DNA of 64,000 bases from Sandaracinus amylolyticus. Lineage in GTDB: Bacteria; Myxococcota_A; Polyangia; Polyangiales; Sandaracinaceae. Where the stretch lies: the NCBI RefSeq assembly GCF_021631985.1, contig NZ_CP070225.1:6076001-6140000 (forward strand). The letters are read 5' to 3'. The notes beneath the pieces are model-generated. The model saw only the letters and a list, made by a program, of their open reading frames with translations. It had not been told where the DNA came from and searched no databases. Shown here piece by piece: positions 1 through 8,399 of the stretch (the first letter of the stretch is position 1; the number at the start of each line of letters is the position of its first letter). A program made the translations under genes and the position numbers.

Positions 1-1300
1 GCCCGAGCGCCTCGCGGAAGAAGCCGAGATCCTGCTCGCTCTCGGCGCTCAGCTTCGAGAGCTGCTTCCCCATGAGATCGAGGTTCGCCATCACGTACGC
101 GAGCGGGTTGTTGATCTCGTGCGCGACGCCGGCCGCGAGCGTGCCCACCGTCGCCATGCGATCCGCCTGCGCGAGCCGCGCCTCGAGCGCCTTGCGCTGC
201 GTCACGTCGCGCGCGAACGCGAGGATCGCGGTGCCTCCCTCGTACTCGATCGGGATCGTCGCGACCTCGGTGGTGATCGTCTCACCGTCCTTCTTGCGCA
301 GTCGGAGCTCGCGCATCGGGAGCTGCTGCCGGTCGTTCAGCATCATCGGCACGCGGCGGCGATAGCCGTCGAGCTCGTCGGGGTGCAGCACGTCCTCGAC
401 GCGGAGCGCGAGCACCTCCTCGCGATCGCCGTACCCGAGCAGCCGCACGAGCGCCGCGTTCACCAGCATGAATCGCTCGCCGCGATGCACGGCGATCGCG
501 TCGGGCGCGCTCTCGATGAGCATGCGGAACGACTCCGCCGAGCGCTGCAGCGCCTCCTGCGCGCGCACCCGCTCGGTCACGTCCTCCGCGATGCACACGC
601 CTCCGACGACGCGCCCTCCGTCGCCGAAGATCGGCGCGAAGTCGACCTTCACCGACGTGACCTTGCCCGCGGTCGCCGAGCGATACTCGCCCTCGTAGTG
701 CGCGCGATGCCCGGAGAGCGCCTGGCGCATCGAGCGCTTCATCGTCTCGTCGGGCAGCGTCTCCATGCGCAGCCCGATCAGGATGCGTCGCGGCGAGCCG
801 ATGATGCGCACGAACGCGTCGTTGCACGCGGTGATCACGCCCTCGGCGTCGAAGTGGAAGATGCCGACCGGCGCGCCCTCGAAGACCAGCTCGTAGGTCT
901 CGTCGTGCGCGCACACGACGGCCGCGAGATCCGTCGCAGGCAGCGGGCGCAACATCACGACCGCGGTGCCCTCGCCCACGCGGCTCGCCGAGAGATCGAC
1001 GCGCAGCTGCGTGCCGGATCGATGCACCGCGGACGCGGCGATGCCCTCGCCGTGCGGCAGCGAGAGCAACTGATCGAGCAGCGCGACGCCCGCCGGCGGA
1101 CGCGCGTCGGCGACCACGAGATCGGTGAGCGCCACGCCCTCGAGCTCCCCCGGGGAGCGCCCGAGGAGCGAGAGCGCGAGCGAGCTCGCCCACGCGACAC
1201 GACCGTCGAGGCGACACACGAGCACGCGCTCCGGCAGCGCATCGAGCAGACGGCGCTGCGCTTCGGCGAGCGGGTCGGCGCCGACCTTCGGCGCGGTCAT
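1..1300 (-). CDS. PAS-domain sensor histidine kinase (C-terminus cut by window edge)
   Basis: Reads MTAPKVGADPLAE from an ATG at 1300 and stays open to the left edge, so only the N-terminal ~433 residues are visible. Three PAS-like segments can be followed: one near residues 15-115, one near 125-250 (EGAPVGIFHFDAEG, then an EDVTER exit), and one near 255-375 (SAPDAIAVHRGERF, then FARDVTQRK). A HisKA segment follows with the H-box GVAHEINNPLAY; the phospho-acceptor His is about residue 394. The ATPase domain must lie outside the window. No membrane segment is visible, so it is probably a cytosolic sensor. It diverges from the stand-alone receiver at 1574, a possible partner, but the pairing is inference. 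Confidence 0.9.
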   Translation of the reverse strand, partial: MTAPKVGADPLAEAQRRLLDALPERVLVCRLDGRVAWASSLALSLLGRSPGELEGVALTDLVVADARPPAGVALLDQLLSLPHGEGIAASAVHRSGTQLRVDLSASRVGEGTAVVMLRPLPATDLAAVVCAHDETYELVFEGAPVGIFHFDAEGVITACNDAFVRIIGSPRRILIGLRMETLPDETMKRSMRQALSGHRAHYEGEYRSATAGKVTSVKVDFAPIFGDGGRVVGGVCIAEDVTERVRAQEALQRSAESFRMLIESAPDAIAVHRGERFMLVNAALVRLLGYGDREEVLALRVEDVLHPDELDGYRRRVPMMLNDRQQLPMRELRLRKKDGETITTEVATIPIEYEGGTAILAFARDVTQRKALEARLAQADRMATVGTLAAGVAHEINNPLAYVMANLDLMGKQLSKLSAESEQDLGFFREALG

Positions 1301-1573
1301 CGAGAGCCTCCGGGCGTCCTCACAGGCTACCGCAATTCTTCCTACGTGGGCACATTGGAATGCCTCGCATGCACGTCGCGCGAGCGCGGCGTTCCGCCAC
1401 GGATCGCGCTGCTGCGACACGCTCCACCGCCGAGACGAGGGCGCGATGCGACGCTCGACGAGGGCGACACCGCAACCCGAGGCCGTGGAGATCCACCATC
1501 GCGACGGCGCCTCGCAACGACCGCGCTCGCGGGCGTGAGGAGCACGGCATGCGCTTCGCACTCGCGCCGCGGC

Positions 1574-1939
1574 ATGGCTCGCCTCCTGGTTGCCGAGGAC
1601 TACGACGACTTCCGAGAGCTCCTCGCGGACTACCTGCGCGCACGCGGGCACGACGTGATCGAGGCGCGCAACGGCGCGGAGGCGATCGAGGCCGCACGGC
1701 TCGAGCATCCCGATGCGATCGTCATGGATCTGATGATGCCGGTGCGCGACGGCGCGTCGGCGACACGGGAGCTGAAAGCGAGCTCCGCGACGCGCGGCAT
1801 CCCGGTGGTCGCGGTCACCGCCGCGGCGCCGAGGGGCGTGCCCGCGCAGGAGATCTGCCCGGGCTGCGACGCGCTCGTCTCGAAGCCGGTCGACTTCGGG
1901 ACGCTGCTCGGCACCCTCGCGACCCTGCTCCGGTCGTGA
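1574..1939 (+). CDS. Stand-alone response regulator receiver protein
   Basis: 121 residues, a single CheY-like receiver domain with no output domain. Start MARLLVAEDYDD supplies the acidic pocket (Glu-Asp). The phospho-acceptor Asp lies in AIVMDLMMPV, the switch Thr in VVAVTAAAP, and the conserved Lys in LVSKPVDF. The insert APRGVPAQEICPGCDA contains two Cys and is longer than in CheY. The same frame is open far upstream, but that part has composition-driven, low-complexity sequence, so the start is set where homology begins. It lies head to head with the PAS histidine kinase and could be its target or part of a phosphorelay; that link is inference. Confidence 0.88.
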   Translation: MARLLVAEDYDDFRELLADYLRARGHDVIEARNGAEAIEAARLEHPDAIVMDLMMPVRDGASATRELKASSATRGIPVVAVTAAAPRGVPAQEICPGCDALVSKPVDFGTLLGTLATLLRS

Positions 1940-1946
1940 GCGTGGG

Positions 1947-2606
1947 TCAGGGCGCCGGCGTCGTCGGTCGCACGTCGAACGGCGTGGGCACCGGGAGCGT
2001 CGCGCTGGGTGCGGGCGGATACACGGCGGCGCGCGGCACGACGGTGCTCTCGAACGGCGCGGTCTGATCGTCGACGGTCAGCCGCATCGCCACCGATCGA
2101 CGCGTCTCGTCGGGCGCGATCACGTCGTCGTCGGCGTTCGGCGCGACGAGCACCACGACGTCGTACTCGCCCGCATCGGGCAGCGCGCACGGCAGCGAGA
2201 GCGACGTGCGCACCGACGCGCGCGGGCCGAGCACCGGCGGCACCGCGAGCCGTGTTCGCTCGCCGCCGCACCCCTCGACGAGCTCGGGCCCGCGGTACAC
2301 CGCCACCATCCCGAACGTGTCGCCCATCTCGAGCGGCACGTCGCGGCGATTGCGGATCTGCACGTGCACCGAGTAGTCGCGCGCGTTCTCGGGCAGGAGC
2401 GCCCCGACCGGCGTCTCGCCCTGCACCTCGACGTCGAGATCCCTCGGGCCCGCGACCTGCGCGGGCGCGAGCTCCCGGCGAACCTCGGACCGTGCGCTCG
2501 GGCTCTCCGCGCCCGCGCTCGGCTTTCCCGCGCCCTCGTCGGGTCGCGCGTCCGCTCCGCCACACGCGGCGAGCAAGCATGCGAGACCGATCGACACCCT
2601 GCGCAT
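1947..2606 (-). CDS. Predicted lipoprotein of unknown function
   Basis: 219 residues. The start MRRVSIGLACLLAACGG has an AGGAGG ribosome site five to seven bases upstream and a typical type II signal peptide with lipobox LAAC, so the mature protein should be lipid-anchored. The mature part begins with an Asp/Gly/Ala/Ser-rich linker. It then has a beta-rich region (about residues 60-190) with two Cys, in VEGCGGER and SLPCALPD, that could form a disulfide. The C-terminus is proline-rich. I recognise no family; the beta-strand pattern suggests an immunoglobulin-like fold, which is a guess. Its stop lies 7 bp from the stop of the convergent receiver gene. Confidence 0.75.
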   Translation of the reverse strand: MRRVSIGLACLLAACGGADARPDEGAGKPSAGAESPSARSEVRRELAPAQVAGPRDLDVEVQGETPVGALLPENARDYSVHVQIRNRRDVPLEMGDTFGMVAVYRGPELVEGCGGERTRLAVPPVLGPRASVRTSLSLPCALPDAGEYDVVVLVAPNADDDVIAPDETRRSVAMRLTVDDQTAPFESTVVPRAAVYPPAPSATLPVPTPFDVRPTTPAP

Positions 2607-2694
2607 GGCCTCCTCCTCGCCCCCGCTCTCTACGTTTGCGTGTAGCCACGAGAGAGCGCGCCGAAAGAGAGGCCGCGCGCCACGCATTCGCGAT

Positions 2695-3348
2695 TCAGAA
2701 CAAGATCAACGTGTTGAACACTTCGAGGCCGAACGTCGCCGCGCCGAGCCCGAGGTGCGCGATCGCGAGCCCCTGCATCGTGTCGAAGTCGTCCTGCGGA
2801 TCCGCCCATCCGAACCGCTCCGCGTTCGCGATGAGGAACCCGCCGATCGCCTGCACGACGAACATCCCGAGGCCGACCCAGCGCGTGACCTCGTAGATGC
2901 GCCAGTCCTCGTCGTGCCGCGACGCGATGTCGTAGTCGACCTGCGTCGAGAGGACGAACGTCGTGAGCCCGAGCCCGGCGGTCGCGCCGACCGCGATCAG
3001 GTGCGCCCACGGGGTCTGCTCGCCGCAGTGGTCCAGCAGCGCGTCGCCGCGCGCGCACGCGGTGTCCGCATAGTCGTCGTGGAACCCGTACTCGTCGTGG
3101 AACTGCAGCGCGCCGAGCGTCCCGGCGACCGCGAACACCGCGACGGTCACCGCGGACATCGTGCGCGTCCACTCGCGCATCGTCGCGTCGTGTTGCTCCG
3201 CGCGCAGCGCCTCGGCGTCGAGCGACAGCTCGGTGGTCTCCTCGAGCTGCGCGATCGGCGCGAGCGTCAGCGCGACGGGCATGCTCGGGGGCTGCAGCGC
3301 GAGTCCCCACACCGATGTCGTCCACACGAGCGCAGCGAGACCGGACAT
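2695..3348 (-). CDS. Multi-pass membrane protein, paralogue of the next gene
   Basis: 217 residues from MSGLAALVWTTSVWG, with AGGAG seven bases before the ATG. After a signal-like N-terminus (about 1-20) there are four hydrophobic stretches near residues 66-85, 118-137, 155-175 and 190-216. A soluble loop between the first two holds two Cys and several acidic residues (HDEYGFHDDYADTAC, then DHCGEQTP). It is clearly paralogous to the product of 3433-4125: they share the WTR motif, a QF-DEY-F motif, the Cys pair, TP-HLIA, and STQ-D followed by DWR-YE-TRW. Function is unknown. The two genes run in the same direction but are separated by a strong hairpin, so they may be transcribed separately. 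Confidence 0.75.
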   Translation of the reverse strand: MSGLAALVWTTSVWGLALQPPSMPVALTLAPIAQLEETTELSLDAEALRAEQHDATMREWTRTMSAVTVAVFAVAGTLGALQFHDEYGFHDDYADTACARGDALLDHCGEQTPWAHLIAVGATAGLGLTTFVLSTQVDYDIASRHDEDWRIYEVTRWVGLGMFVVQAIGGFLIANAERFGWADPQDDFDTMQGLAIAHLGLGAATFGLEVFNTLILF

Positions 3349-3378
3349 GCGAGCACTCCTGTCTTCCACGACGACGAC

Positions 3379-3411
3379 GACTGGCACGCTCGCGAGACGA
3401 GCGTGCCAGTC
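3379..3411 (-). terminator. Strong hairpin terminator between the two paralogues
   Basis: Perfect 14-bp inverted repeat, GACTGGCACGCTCG and its complement, around a 5-base loop. It lies just downstream of the stop of the 3433-4125 gene on the minus strand. There is no clear U-tract, which is common in GC-rich genomes. It should end transcription of the upstream paralogue. Confidence 0.7.
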
Positions 3412-3432
3412 CGTCCATCTGTTCGAAGAGGC

Positions 3433-4125
3433 TCAGAACAGAAGAATGGAGTTGGCGAGGTTCATGCCGACGTTCGCGACACCGAGCGCCGCGTGCGCGA
3501 CCGCGAATCCCTGGAGGATGTCGAAGTCGTCCGGGTCCTCGTAGTTGAGCACGTCGGTGCGGGTGATGTTCGCGAGGAACGCCCCGGCGCCCGCCTGCAG
3601 GATGCCCAGCGCGAGCGCGATCCAGCGCGTCGTCTCGTAGGTGCGCCAGTCGCCGTCGCGGCGCTCCGCGCGATCGAAGTCGATCTGCGTCGAGACGATG
3701 AACGTCGAGATCAGCGCGCCGGCGCTCACGCTCGCCGCGATCAGGTGGGGAACGGGCGTCGAGTCACCGCAGTAGTCGAACACCGGATCGCCCTGCGCGC
3801 CCATTCCACACGGCGTCTCGGAGTATTCGCTCTCGAAGTGGTACTCGTCGTAGAACTGGATGATCCCGAACGCGCCCGTGACCGCCATCGCCAGCGTGGT
3901 CGTGACGTTGAGCGCGCGAGTCCAGTCCATCAGCGCCAGATTGCGCGCCTCGGCGTTCGCGTCTGCGACGGTGTCGATCCCGTAGTCGTACTCGTATTCC
4001 TCGTCGACCACGGTGCGCACCTGCGAAGCGACCTCGGGCAGGACGACCGGCGCAGCCGTCACGGGGGGCTGCAGCGAGAAGCCCCAGATCGGAGTGCTGA
4101 GAGCGAGCGCGAACAGCGAGTTCAT
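3433..4125 (-). CDS. Multi-pass membrane protein, paralogue of the preceding gene
   Basis: 230 residues from MNSLFALALSTPIWGFS, with GGAGG five bases before the ATG. It has a signal-like N-terminus, then a Tyr/Glu/Asp-rich stretch (VVDEEYEYDYG). After that come four hydrophobic segments in the same order as in the 217-residue paralogue. The loop between the first two carries the conserved QFYDEYHF motif and the Cys pair (SETPCGMG, then DYCGDSTP). Ends with NSILLF, comparable to NTLILF in the paralogue. Function unknown; an ancient tandem duplication is the simplest explanation for the pair. Confidence 0.75.
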   Translation of the reverse strand: MNSLFALALSTPIWGFSLQPPVTAAPVVLPEVASQVRTVVDEEYEYDYGIDTVADANAEARNLALMDWTRALNVTTTLAMAVTGAFGIIQFYDEYHFESEYSETPCGMGAQGDPVFDYCGDSTPVPHLIAASVSAGALISTFIVSTQIDFDRAERRDGDWRTYETTRWIALALGILQAGAGAFLANITRTDVLNYEDPDDFDILQGFAVAHAALGVANVGMNLANSILLF

Positions 4126-4520
4126 CAGGACCTCCGGACGCACGCATCCCACGTGCGAGAACGAGTCACTCCACGTCGATCGCGAGCGTCGCGCGCACAT
4201 CGCGACGCGCACGCCACACCGCATGGCGGATCGATCGAGTCGACCTCCTTCGCGGAGCGCGACGCGACCACCATCGCCTGGGCCGCGACTGCACCACGCA
4301 TTCCAGCCCCGGACGCGCGGACGCAGCGGATCGCCCGTGTCGCCGTACGCTCGGCGTTTCCCGGGCGATCCGCGAGTGTCGCGCGCGTGCACGTCCGCGT
4401 GCGCTGGGCACGCCACGCGGCGGCTCTGCCGCGTGACGTCGTCTCACCGCGCGAGCACGTCGCACGTCCGCCCGCGGCGACGAGGCGACGACCTCCGGCG
4501 CGTCGCGTCGCGCGGTGCGA
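4126..4520. other. 395-bp spacer without a convincing gene
   Basis: All frames here are short or low-complexity. The only structure I see is an 8-bp hairpin at 4414-4435, entered separately. The first part must hold the promoter and leader of the membrane-protein gene that starts at 4125; I cannot pick out promoter boxes. Confidence 0.5.
4414..4435 (-). terminator. Possible hairpin terminator after the proline-rich gene
   Basis: CACGCGGC and its exact complement flank a 6-base loop. It lies about 86 bp downstream (minus strand) of the stop at 4521. Short hairpins are frequent in DNA this GC-rich, so the call is weak. Confidence 0.35.
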
Positions 4521-5762
4521 TCAGGTGCCCGCAGTGCGGCGCGGCGCGGGCGCGCGGCGCACGAACCCGCTCTCGCGGCGATCACGCGACGTCGCGTCGT
4601 CGCCCTCGAGCACCTCCGACGGGCGTGGCACGCGCACCCGTGTGGCGTCGGCGTGAGGCGGAGGGATCGTGCGCACGGGCGGCGGCGGCATCGCGCGAGG
4701 GCGCGGCGGCACGGACCTCGTGTCGCTCGGTGCGATCCGAGGCACGCCGGGCGGCGGAGGCGCGACGCGCGCCGACGACACGCGCACCGCGGCCGGAGAA
4801 GGTGGCGGCACGAGCCGCGCGACCCGCGCCGCAGCGCGCGCGATCGCAGCGCGATCGAGCGCGTCGCGATCGACCTCCGGAGCCGGCGGATCGGGCGCGC
4901 GCGGAGCGGGAGGTGGAGGCGGCGTCGCGCGGCGTCGCGCGTCCTCGGCCTTGCGCGCCTCGCACGCGCCGCACTTCGCCTTGGTCAGCGGCACGATCGA
5001 CGCGGGCTCCTCGTCCTCGTCGTCGCGCCATCGAGGCGCGGCCCGCACGCCCGACATCCCGGCCGGCGCGCTCGCGTCGAAGAGATCGCTCCAGTCGCTC
5101 GGTCGCTCGCAGTCGATCTGATCCGCGGCCGCGAGCCGTCCCGCCTGGCTCCTCCGCAGCGGCAGGAACACCGCGAGGCCCGGCGCGCTCCGCAGCGGAA
5201 CGAAGCGACGCGCGTCGCGGCTCGCGGCGAGCAGCAGGTTGATCGCGGCCATGATCGTCCACGCGTCGATGCTCGCCACGCGGGTCCCGCGACGGACCGC
5301 GATGCGCGCGTGCGTCGCGACCCCGCGCAGCGAGACCACGTGCGTGCCGAGCCTCACCTCGCGACCACCATCGGCCGTGCGTCGCGCCTCGAGCGGCAAC
5401 GCGAGCGCCGCTGCGCATCGCACCAGCGCGCGCTCGACGTCGATCTCTCCGCGGCTCGGCAGATCGACGATCCCGTCCTCGAACGCACGCCGCGAGCACG
5501 ACGCGTCGCGCCCGAGGTAGTACGCGGCGAGCACCACGCCGCGCAGCACGTCGCTGGGCTCGCGCCTCAGCAGCTCGCGGAACGGCGGAGGCAGCGCACC
5601 GGGCGCGATCCCGCGCGCCACGCCGGCGTCGCGCACGTCCTCCAACCAGAAGCGCCACTCCGGATGCACCGCGATCGCATCCGCTGGCTCGTGAGGGACC
5701 GACGAGTACGACGTTGCCGGCACGAGTCCCACCTCAGCAACTCGCGTACCGCGCACGTGCAC
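4521..5762 (-). CDS. Hypothetical protein with proline-rich C-terminal half
   Basis: 413 residues from MHVRGTRVAEVG. Residues about 20-245 look globular, with mixed helix and strand and no signal peptide. They include an acidic/aromatic stretch (HPEWRFWLEDV) and a segment IDAWTIMAAINLLLAASRD that resembles a helix. Residues 250-290 hold a CGAC motif (KAKCGACEARKAED). From about 290 on the chain is mostly Pro, Ala and Arg (PPPPPAPRAPDPPAP), a likely disordered tail or linker. I do not recognise a family. Third-position GC and the clean, non-repetitive N-terminal half argue that it is a real gene. Confidence 0.65.
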   Translation of the reverse strand: MHVRGTRVAEVGLVPATSYSSVPHEPADAIAVHPEWRFWLEDVRDAGVARGIAPGALPPPFRELLRREPSDVLRGVVLAAYYLGRDASCSRRAFEDGIVDLPSRGEIDVERALVRCAAALALPLEARRTADGGREVRLGTHVVSLRGVATHARIAVRRGTRVASIDAWTIMAAINLLLAASRDARRFVPLRSAPGLAVFLPLRRSQAGRLAAADQIDCERPSDWSDLFDASAPAGMSGVRAAPRWRDDEDEEPASIVPLTKAKCGACEARKAEDARRRATPPPPPAPRAPDPPAPEVDRDALDRAAIARAAARVARLVPPPSPAAVRVSSARVAPPPPGVPRIAPSDTRSVPPRPRAMPPPPVRTIPPPHADATRVRVPRPSEVLEGDDATSRDRRESGFVRRAPAPRRTAGT

Positions 5763-5817
5763 TCCATCAGTCGCACGGAAAACCCAGCGATCCGCTCGAT
5801 CGCACGGAGCACGACGG

Positions 5818-5849
5818 CGCGTGCTGGCGACTCACGTGACCAGCACGCG
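5818..5849 (-). terminator. Hairpin terminator after the LLM oxidoreductase gene
   Basis: A 10-bp perfect stem (CGCGTGCTGG with its complement) around a 12-base loop. It lies 21 bp past the stop of the oxidoreductase gene on the minus strand and before the start of the 4521-5762 gene. Confidence 0.55.
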
Positions 5850-5869
5850 GCGCACGGGATGTTCCGTGA

Positions 5870-6877
5870 TCACTGCGGCGCGTCGATCGCGTCGCGCACC
5901 TGCGCGAGCAGCTCGAACGATCGCAGCCGCGCCGCGTGGTCGAAGATCTGCGCGGTCACCATGAGCTCGTCCGCGCCGGTCCGCGCCGCGAACGCCAGGA
6001 GCCCGCGACGCACCGTCTCCGGCGATCCCACGACGGAGCACGCGAGCGCCGAGTCGATCATCGCGCGGTCGATCGGATCGAGCCGTGCATCGAGGTCGCG
6101 CACCGGAGGCTTCAGCTTCGTCGGATGACCGCGACGCAGCGCGACGAACGCCTGCTTCACCGAGGTCGACAGGAGCTGCGCCTCCTCGTCGCTCTCCGCG
6201 ACGATCGTGTTGAGCCCGAGCATCACGTACGGCTTCTCGAGCTGCGCCGAGGGCCGGAACCGATGTCGATAGAGCTCGATCGCGTGCTCCATCTGCGCCG
6301 GCGCGAAGTGCGACGCGAACGCGTACGGCAGGCCCAGCGCGGCCGCGAGCTGCGCGCCGAACAGGCTCGATCCCAGGATCCACAGCGGCACGTCGAGCCC
6401 TTCGCCCGGCACGGCACGCACGCGGGCGCCGGGCTCGGGCCGGAAGTAGTGCATCAGCTCGACCACGTCGTGGGGGAACGCGTCGGCGGCGGTCGCGAGA
6501 TCGCGACGCATCGCGCGCGCCGTGATCGCGTCCGCGCCCGGCGCGCGCCCGAGGCCGAGATCGATGCGCCCCGGGTAGAGCGATGCGAGCGTCCCGAACT
6601 GCTCCGCGATCACCAGCGGCGAGTGGTTCGGCAGCATGATCCCGCCCGCACCGACGCGGATCGTCGCCGTGCCGGCGGCGACGTGCGCGATCACCACCGA
6701 GGTCGCCGCCGACGCGATGCCCGGCATGCTGTGGTGCTCGGCGAGCCAGAAGCGCCGGTATCCCCAGCGCTCGGCGTGCTGGGCGAGATCGCGTGAATTC
6801 CAGAGGGCCTGCGCCGCGTCCGAGCCTTCGACGATCGGCGCGAGATCGAGAACCGAGAGAGGCACCATCCGAGGCAC
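5870..6877 (-). CDS. LLM-class flavin-dependent oxidoreductase (luciferase-like monooxygenase)
   Basis: 335 residues, the usual length for single-domain luciferase-like FMN-dependent monooxygenases. Diagnostic pieces are [10 protein letters not shown] at the N-terminus, [16 protein letters not shown] (the family's W-AEHH signature), [45 protein letters not shown] and a late VVGSPETV. This resembles the YhbW/alkanal-monooxygenase-like branch, which reduces FMN-bound oxygen on unknown substrates. Two starts are possible (MPRMVPL at 6877 or MVPL at 6868). The substrate cannot be read from the sequence or from the neighbours. Confidence 0.93.
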   Translation of the reverse strand: MPRMVPLSVLDLAPIVEGSDAAQALWNSRDLAQHAERWGYRRFWLAEHHSMPGIASAATSVVIAHVAAGTATIRVGAGGIMLPNHSPLVIAEQFGTLASLYPGRIDLGLGRAPGADAITARAMRRDLATAADAFPHDVVELMHYFRPEPGARVRAVPGEGLDVPLWILGSSLFGAQLAAALGLPYAFASHFAPAQMEHAIELYRHRFRPSAQLEKPYVMLGLNTIVAESDEEAQLLSTSVKQAFVALRRGHPTKLKPPVRDLDARLDPIDRAMIDSALACSVVGSPETVRRGLLAFAARTGADELMVTAQIFDHAARLRSFELLAQVRDAIDAPQ

Positions 6878-6928
6878 ATGGGGCGCGCGAGCGCGATCGC
6901 AACTCCATCGTGCCTATGCACGACGCGC

Positions 6929-7039
6929 ATGCGCACGCTCGTCGCCGTCGTGGTGCTCGCCCTCGCCACCAGCGTCTTCGCGCCGATCGCCAGCGGCTGC
7001 TGTTGCTGCGTGATCCCGATCCCGACCGCGGAGCGCTGA
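6929..7039 (+). CDS. Small possible lipopeptide with four consecutive cysteines
   Basis: 36 residues, MRTLVAVVVLALATSVF, then APIASGCCCCVIPIP. The first 22 residues form a textbook signal peptide, and ASGC is a usable lipobox that would leave a 13-residue lipidated peptide beginning Cys-Cys-Cys-Cys. It sits in the divergent/convergent gap between the oxidoreductase and hydrolase genes and ends 3 bp before the hydrolase stop. No clear ribosome site precedes the ATG, so translation is uncertain. A run of four Cys by chance after a good signal peptide is unlikely, and this is the main support. Confidence 0.4.
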   Translation: MRTLVAVVVLALATSVFAPIASGCCCCVIPIPTAER

Positions 7040-7041
7040 CC

Positions 7042-8277
7042 TCACCGCAGCGCCGCGAGCTTCGCGGCGTGGTCGGCGAGCGCCTCGGGCATCTCGTTGT
7101 GCAGCGAGTGCCCACAGCGCGCGACGCGCACCTCGGGATGCCCCACGTCGGCGTTGCGCAGGCAGGCGACCTTCTTCGCGAGCAGCTCGGTCTCCTCGTG
7201 GAGCCCCATCCCGACGTCGTGCTCGCCCGCGAGGATCACCATCTCCGCGCGCACGTCGTCGGCGATGTCGTGCAGCGACGTCGCGAGCTGTTGGATCGCG
7301 ACGTACAGCCACGCGAGGTGGAAGTCGCGCGAGTATCGCTCGCGCCGATAGAGCTCGGCCTCGCGCAGCGCGCGATCACGCGCCGCGTCGGGGAAGTGCG
7401 GCCCGTACCAGTGGCCTCCCTGGCGTGTCACCGACCACTCGATGAACCCGTTCTCTCCGGCACGATCGGGCCACGCGAACATCAAGAGCGTCTCTTCCCC
7501 GCCCGGCGGCTCGCGCCACGCGCTGCCCGGCGACCACACGACGTTGCGCGGAAATCGCCGAGGCGCGGCGTGCGCCAATCGGAACACGACGTTGCCGCCC
7601 AGACTGCCACCCATCCCGATCACGTCACCGGTCACCCCGACCGCGTGCAGGAATCGCTGACAGACCTCCACGTAGAGATCGATGATCGGAGCGCGCCTGT
7701 CGCTCGTCGCGCGCGGGAGCTCGGCCGGCGCATCCGAATAACCGCACCACGGCAGATCCGGCGCGAGCACTCGAAACCCTCGCGCGCACAGCGCCTCGAT
7801 CAGCGCAGTGCCCTCCTCGAGCGACGATGCGTGCCCGTGCACCAGCAGCACCGTTCCCGCCCGCGCGGTGCCCACGTCGACGTAGCGCACGCGCAACGAC
7901 CCCACGCGACACGTCCGCTGCTCCCACGGCGTCGGCTCCGGCCTCAGCGGCCGCACCGGTCGCGCGATGCGTGGGCTCAGCGCGCCGAGCTGCGCGCGCG
8001 CCTTCTCGCGGATCTCGCGCGCGGCGCCGAGCGCGCAGACCAGCGCGGGCGTGCGCGTCGCCGCGATCGCGATCCGCGCAGCGCTCGCACCGGGGATGGC
8101 GCGGATCGCGGACTGCAGCGCGTCGACGCGCAACGACGATCCTTCTCCGAACGCATCGACGAGCTCGTAGAAGCCCGGCGCGGAGCACACGTGCTCGTCG
8201 AGCGCGGCCTCCAGCGCGGGAGCCGAGGTGACGATGCGGACGAACGACGGAGAGAGGTGAGACACGTTCGGCTCCAT
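7042..8277 (-). CDS. Alpha/beta hydrolase with extra N-terminal domain
   Basis: 411 residues from MEPNVSHLSPSF. The catalytic domain starts near residue 125. It has the oxyanion-region motif VLLVHGHASSLEEG, the nucleophile elbow GMGGSLGG (Ser about 225), an acid in LAGEHDVGM and the catalytic His in VARCGHSLHNEMP, so the triad is complete. The first ~120 residues are an additional helical region (VDAFGEGSSLRVDALQSA) not part of the standard fold. Probably an esterase, epoxide-hydrolase-like or C-C hydrolase; the substrate is unknown. An in-frame extension upstream of 8277 is possible but reads as low-complexity Arg/Ala, so I rejected it. Confidence 0.88.
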   Translation of the reverse strand: MEPNVSHLSPSFVRIVTSAPALEAALDEHVCSAPGFYELVDAFGEGSSLRVDALQSAIRAIPGASAARIAIAATRTPALVCALGAAREIREKARAQLGALSPRIARPVRPLRPEPTPWEQRTCRVGSLRVRYVDVGTARAGTVLLVHGHASSLEEGTALIEALCARGFRVLAPDLPWCGYSDAPAELPRATSDRRAPIIDLYVEVCQRFLHAVGVTGDVIGMGGSLGGNVVFRLAHAAPRRFPRNVVWSPGSAWREPPGGEETLLMFAWPDRAGENGFIEWSVTRQGGHWYGPHFPDAARDRALREAELYRRERYSRDFHLAWLYVAIQQLATSLHDIADDVRAEMVILAGEHDVGMGLHEETELLAKKVACLRNADVGHPEVRVARCGHSLHNEMPEALADHAAKLAALR

Positions 8278-8399
8278 ACCACCAACTCGTACGCTCGATC
8301 CCAGCGGTCTCGATCCCCCGGCCCTGGCGGGCAACACCCTGCCAGCGCGCGCTTCACCCGCCGAAATCGGCGCATTTTCACGGCAATTGCGGGTGGCAC

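Noticed and set aside
119-1573. Long plus-strand reading frame leading into the receiver protein
   Set aside because: It is antisense to the PAS histidine kinase. Receiver homology begins only at 1574.
4166-4585. A minus-strand gene of about 139 codons in the 4126-4520 spacer
   Set aside because: Arg/Ala-rich composition with no domain, ribosome site or strand-pattern support.
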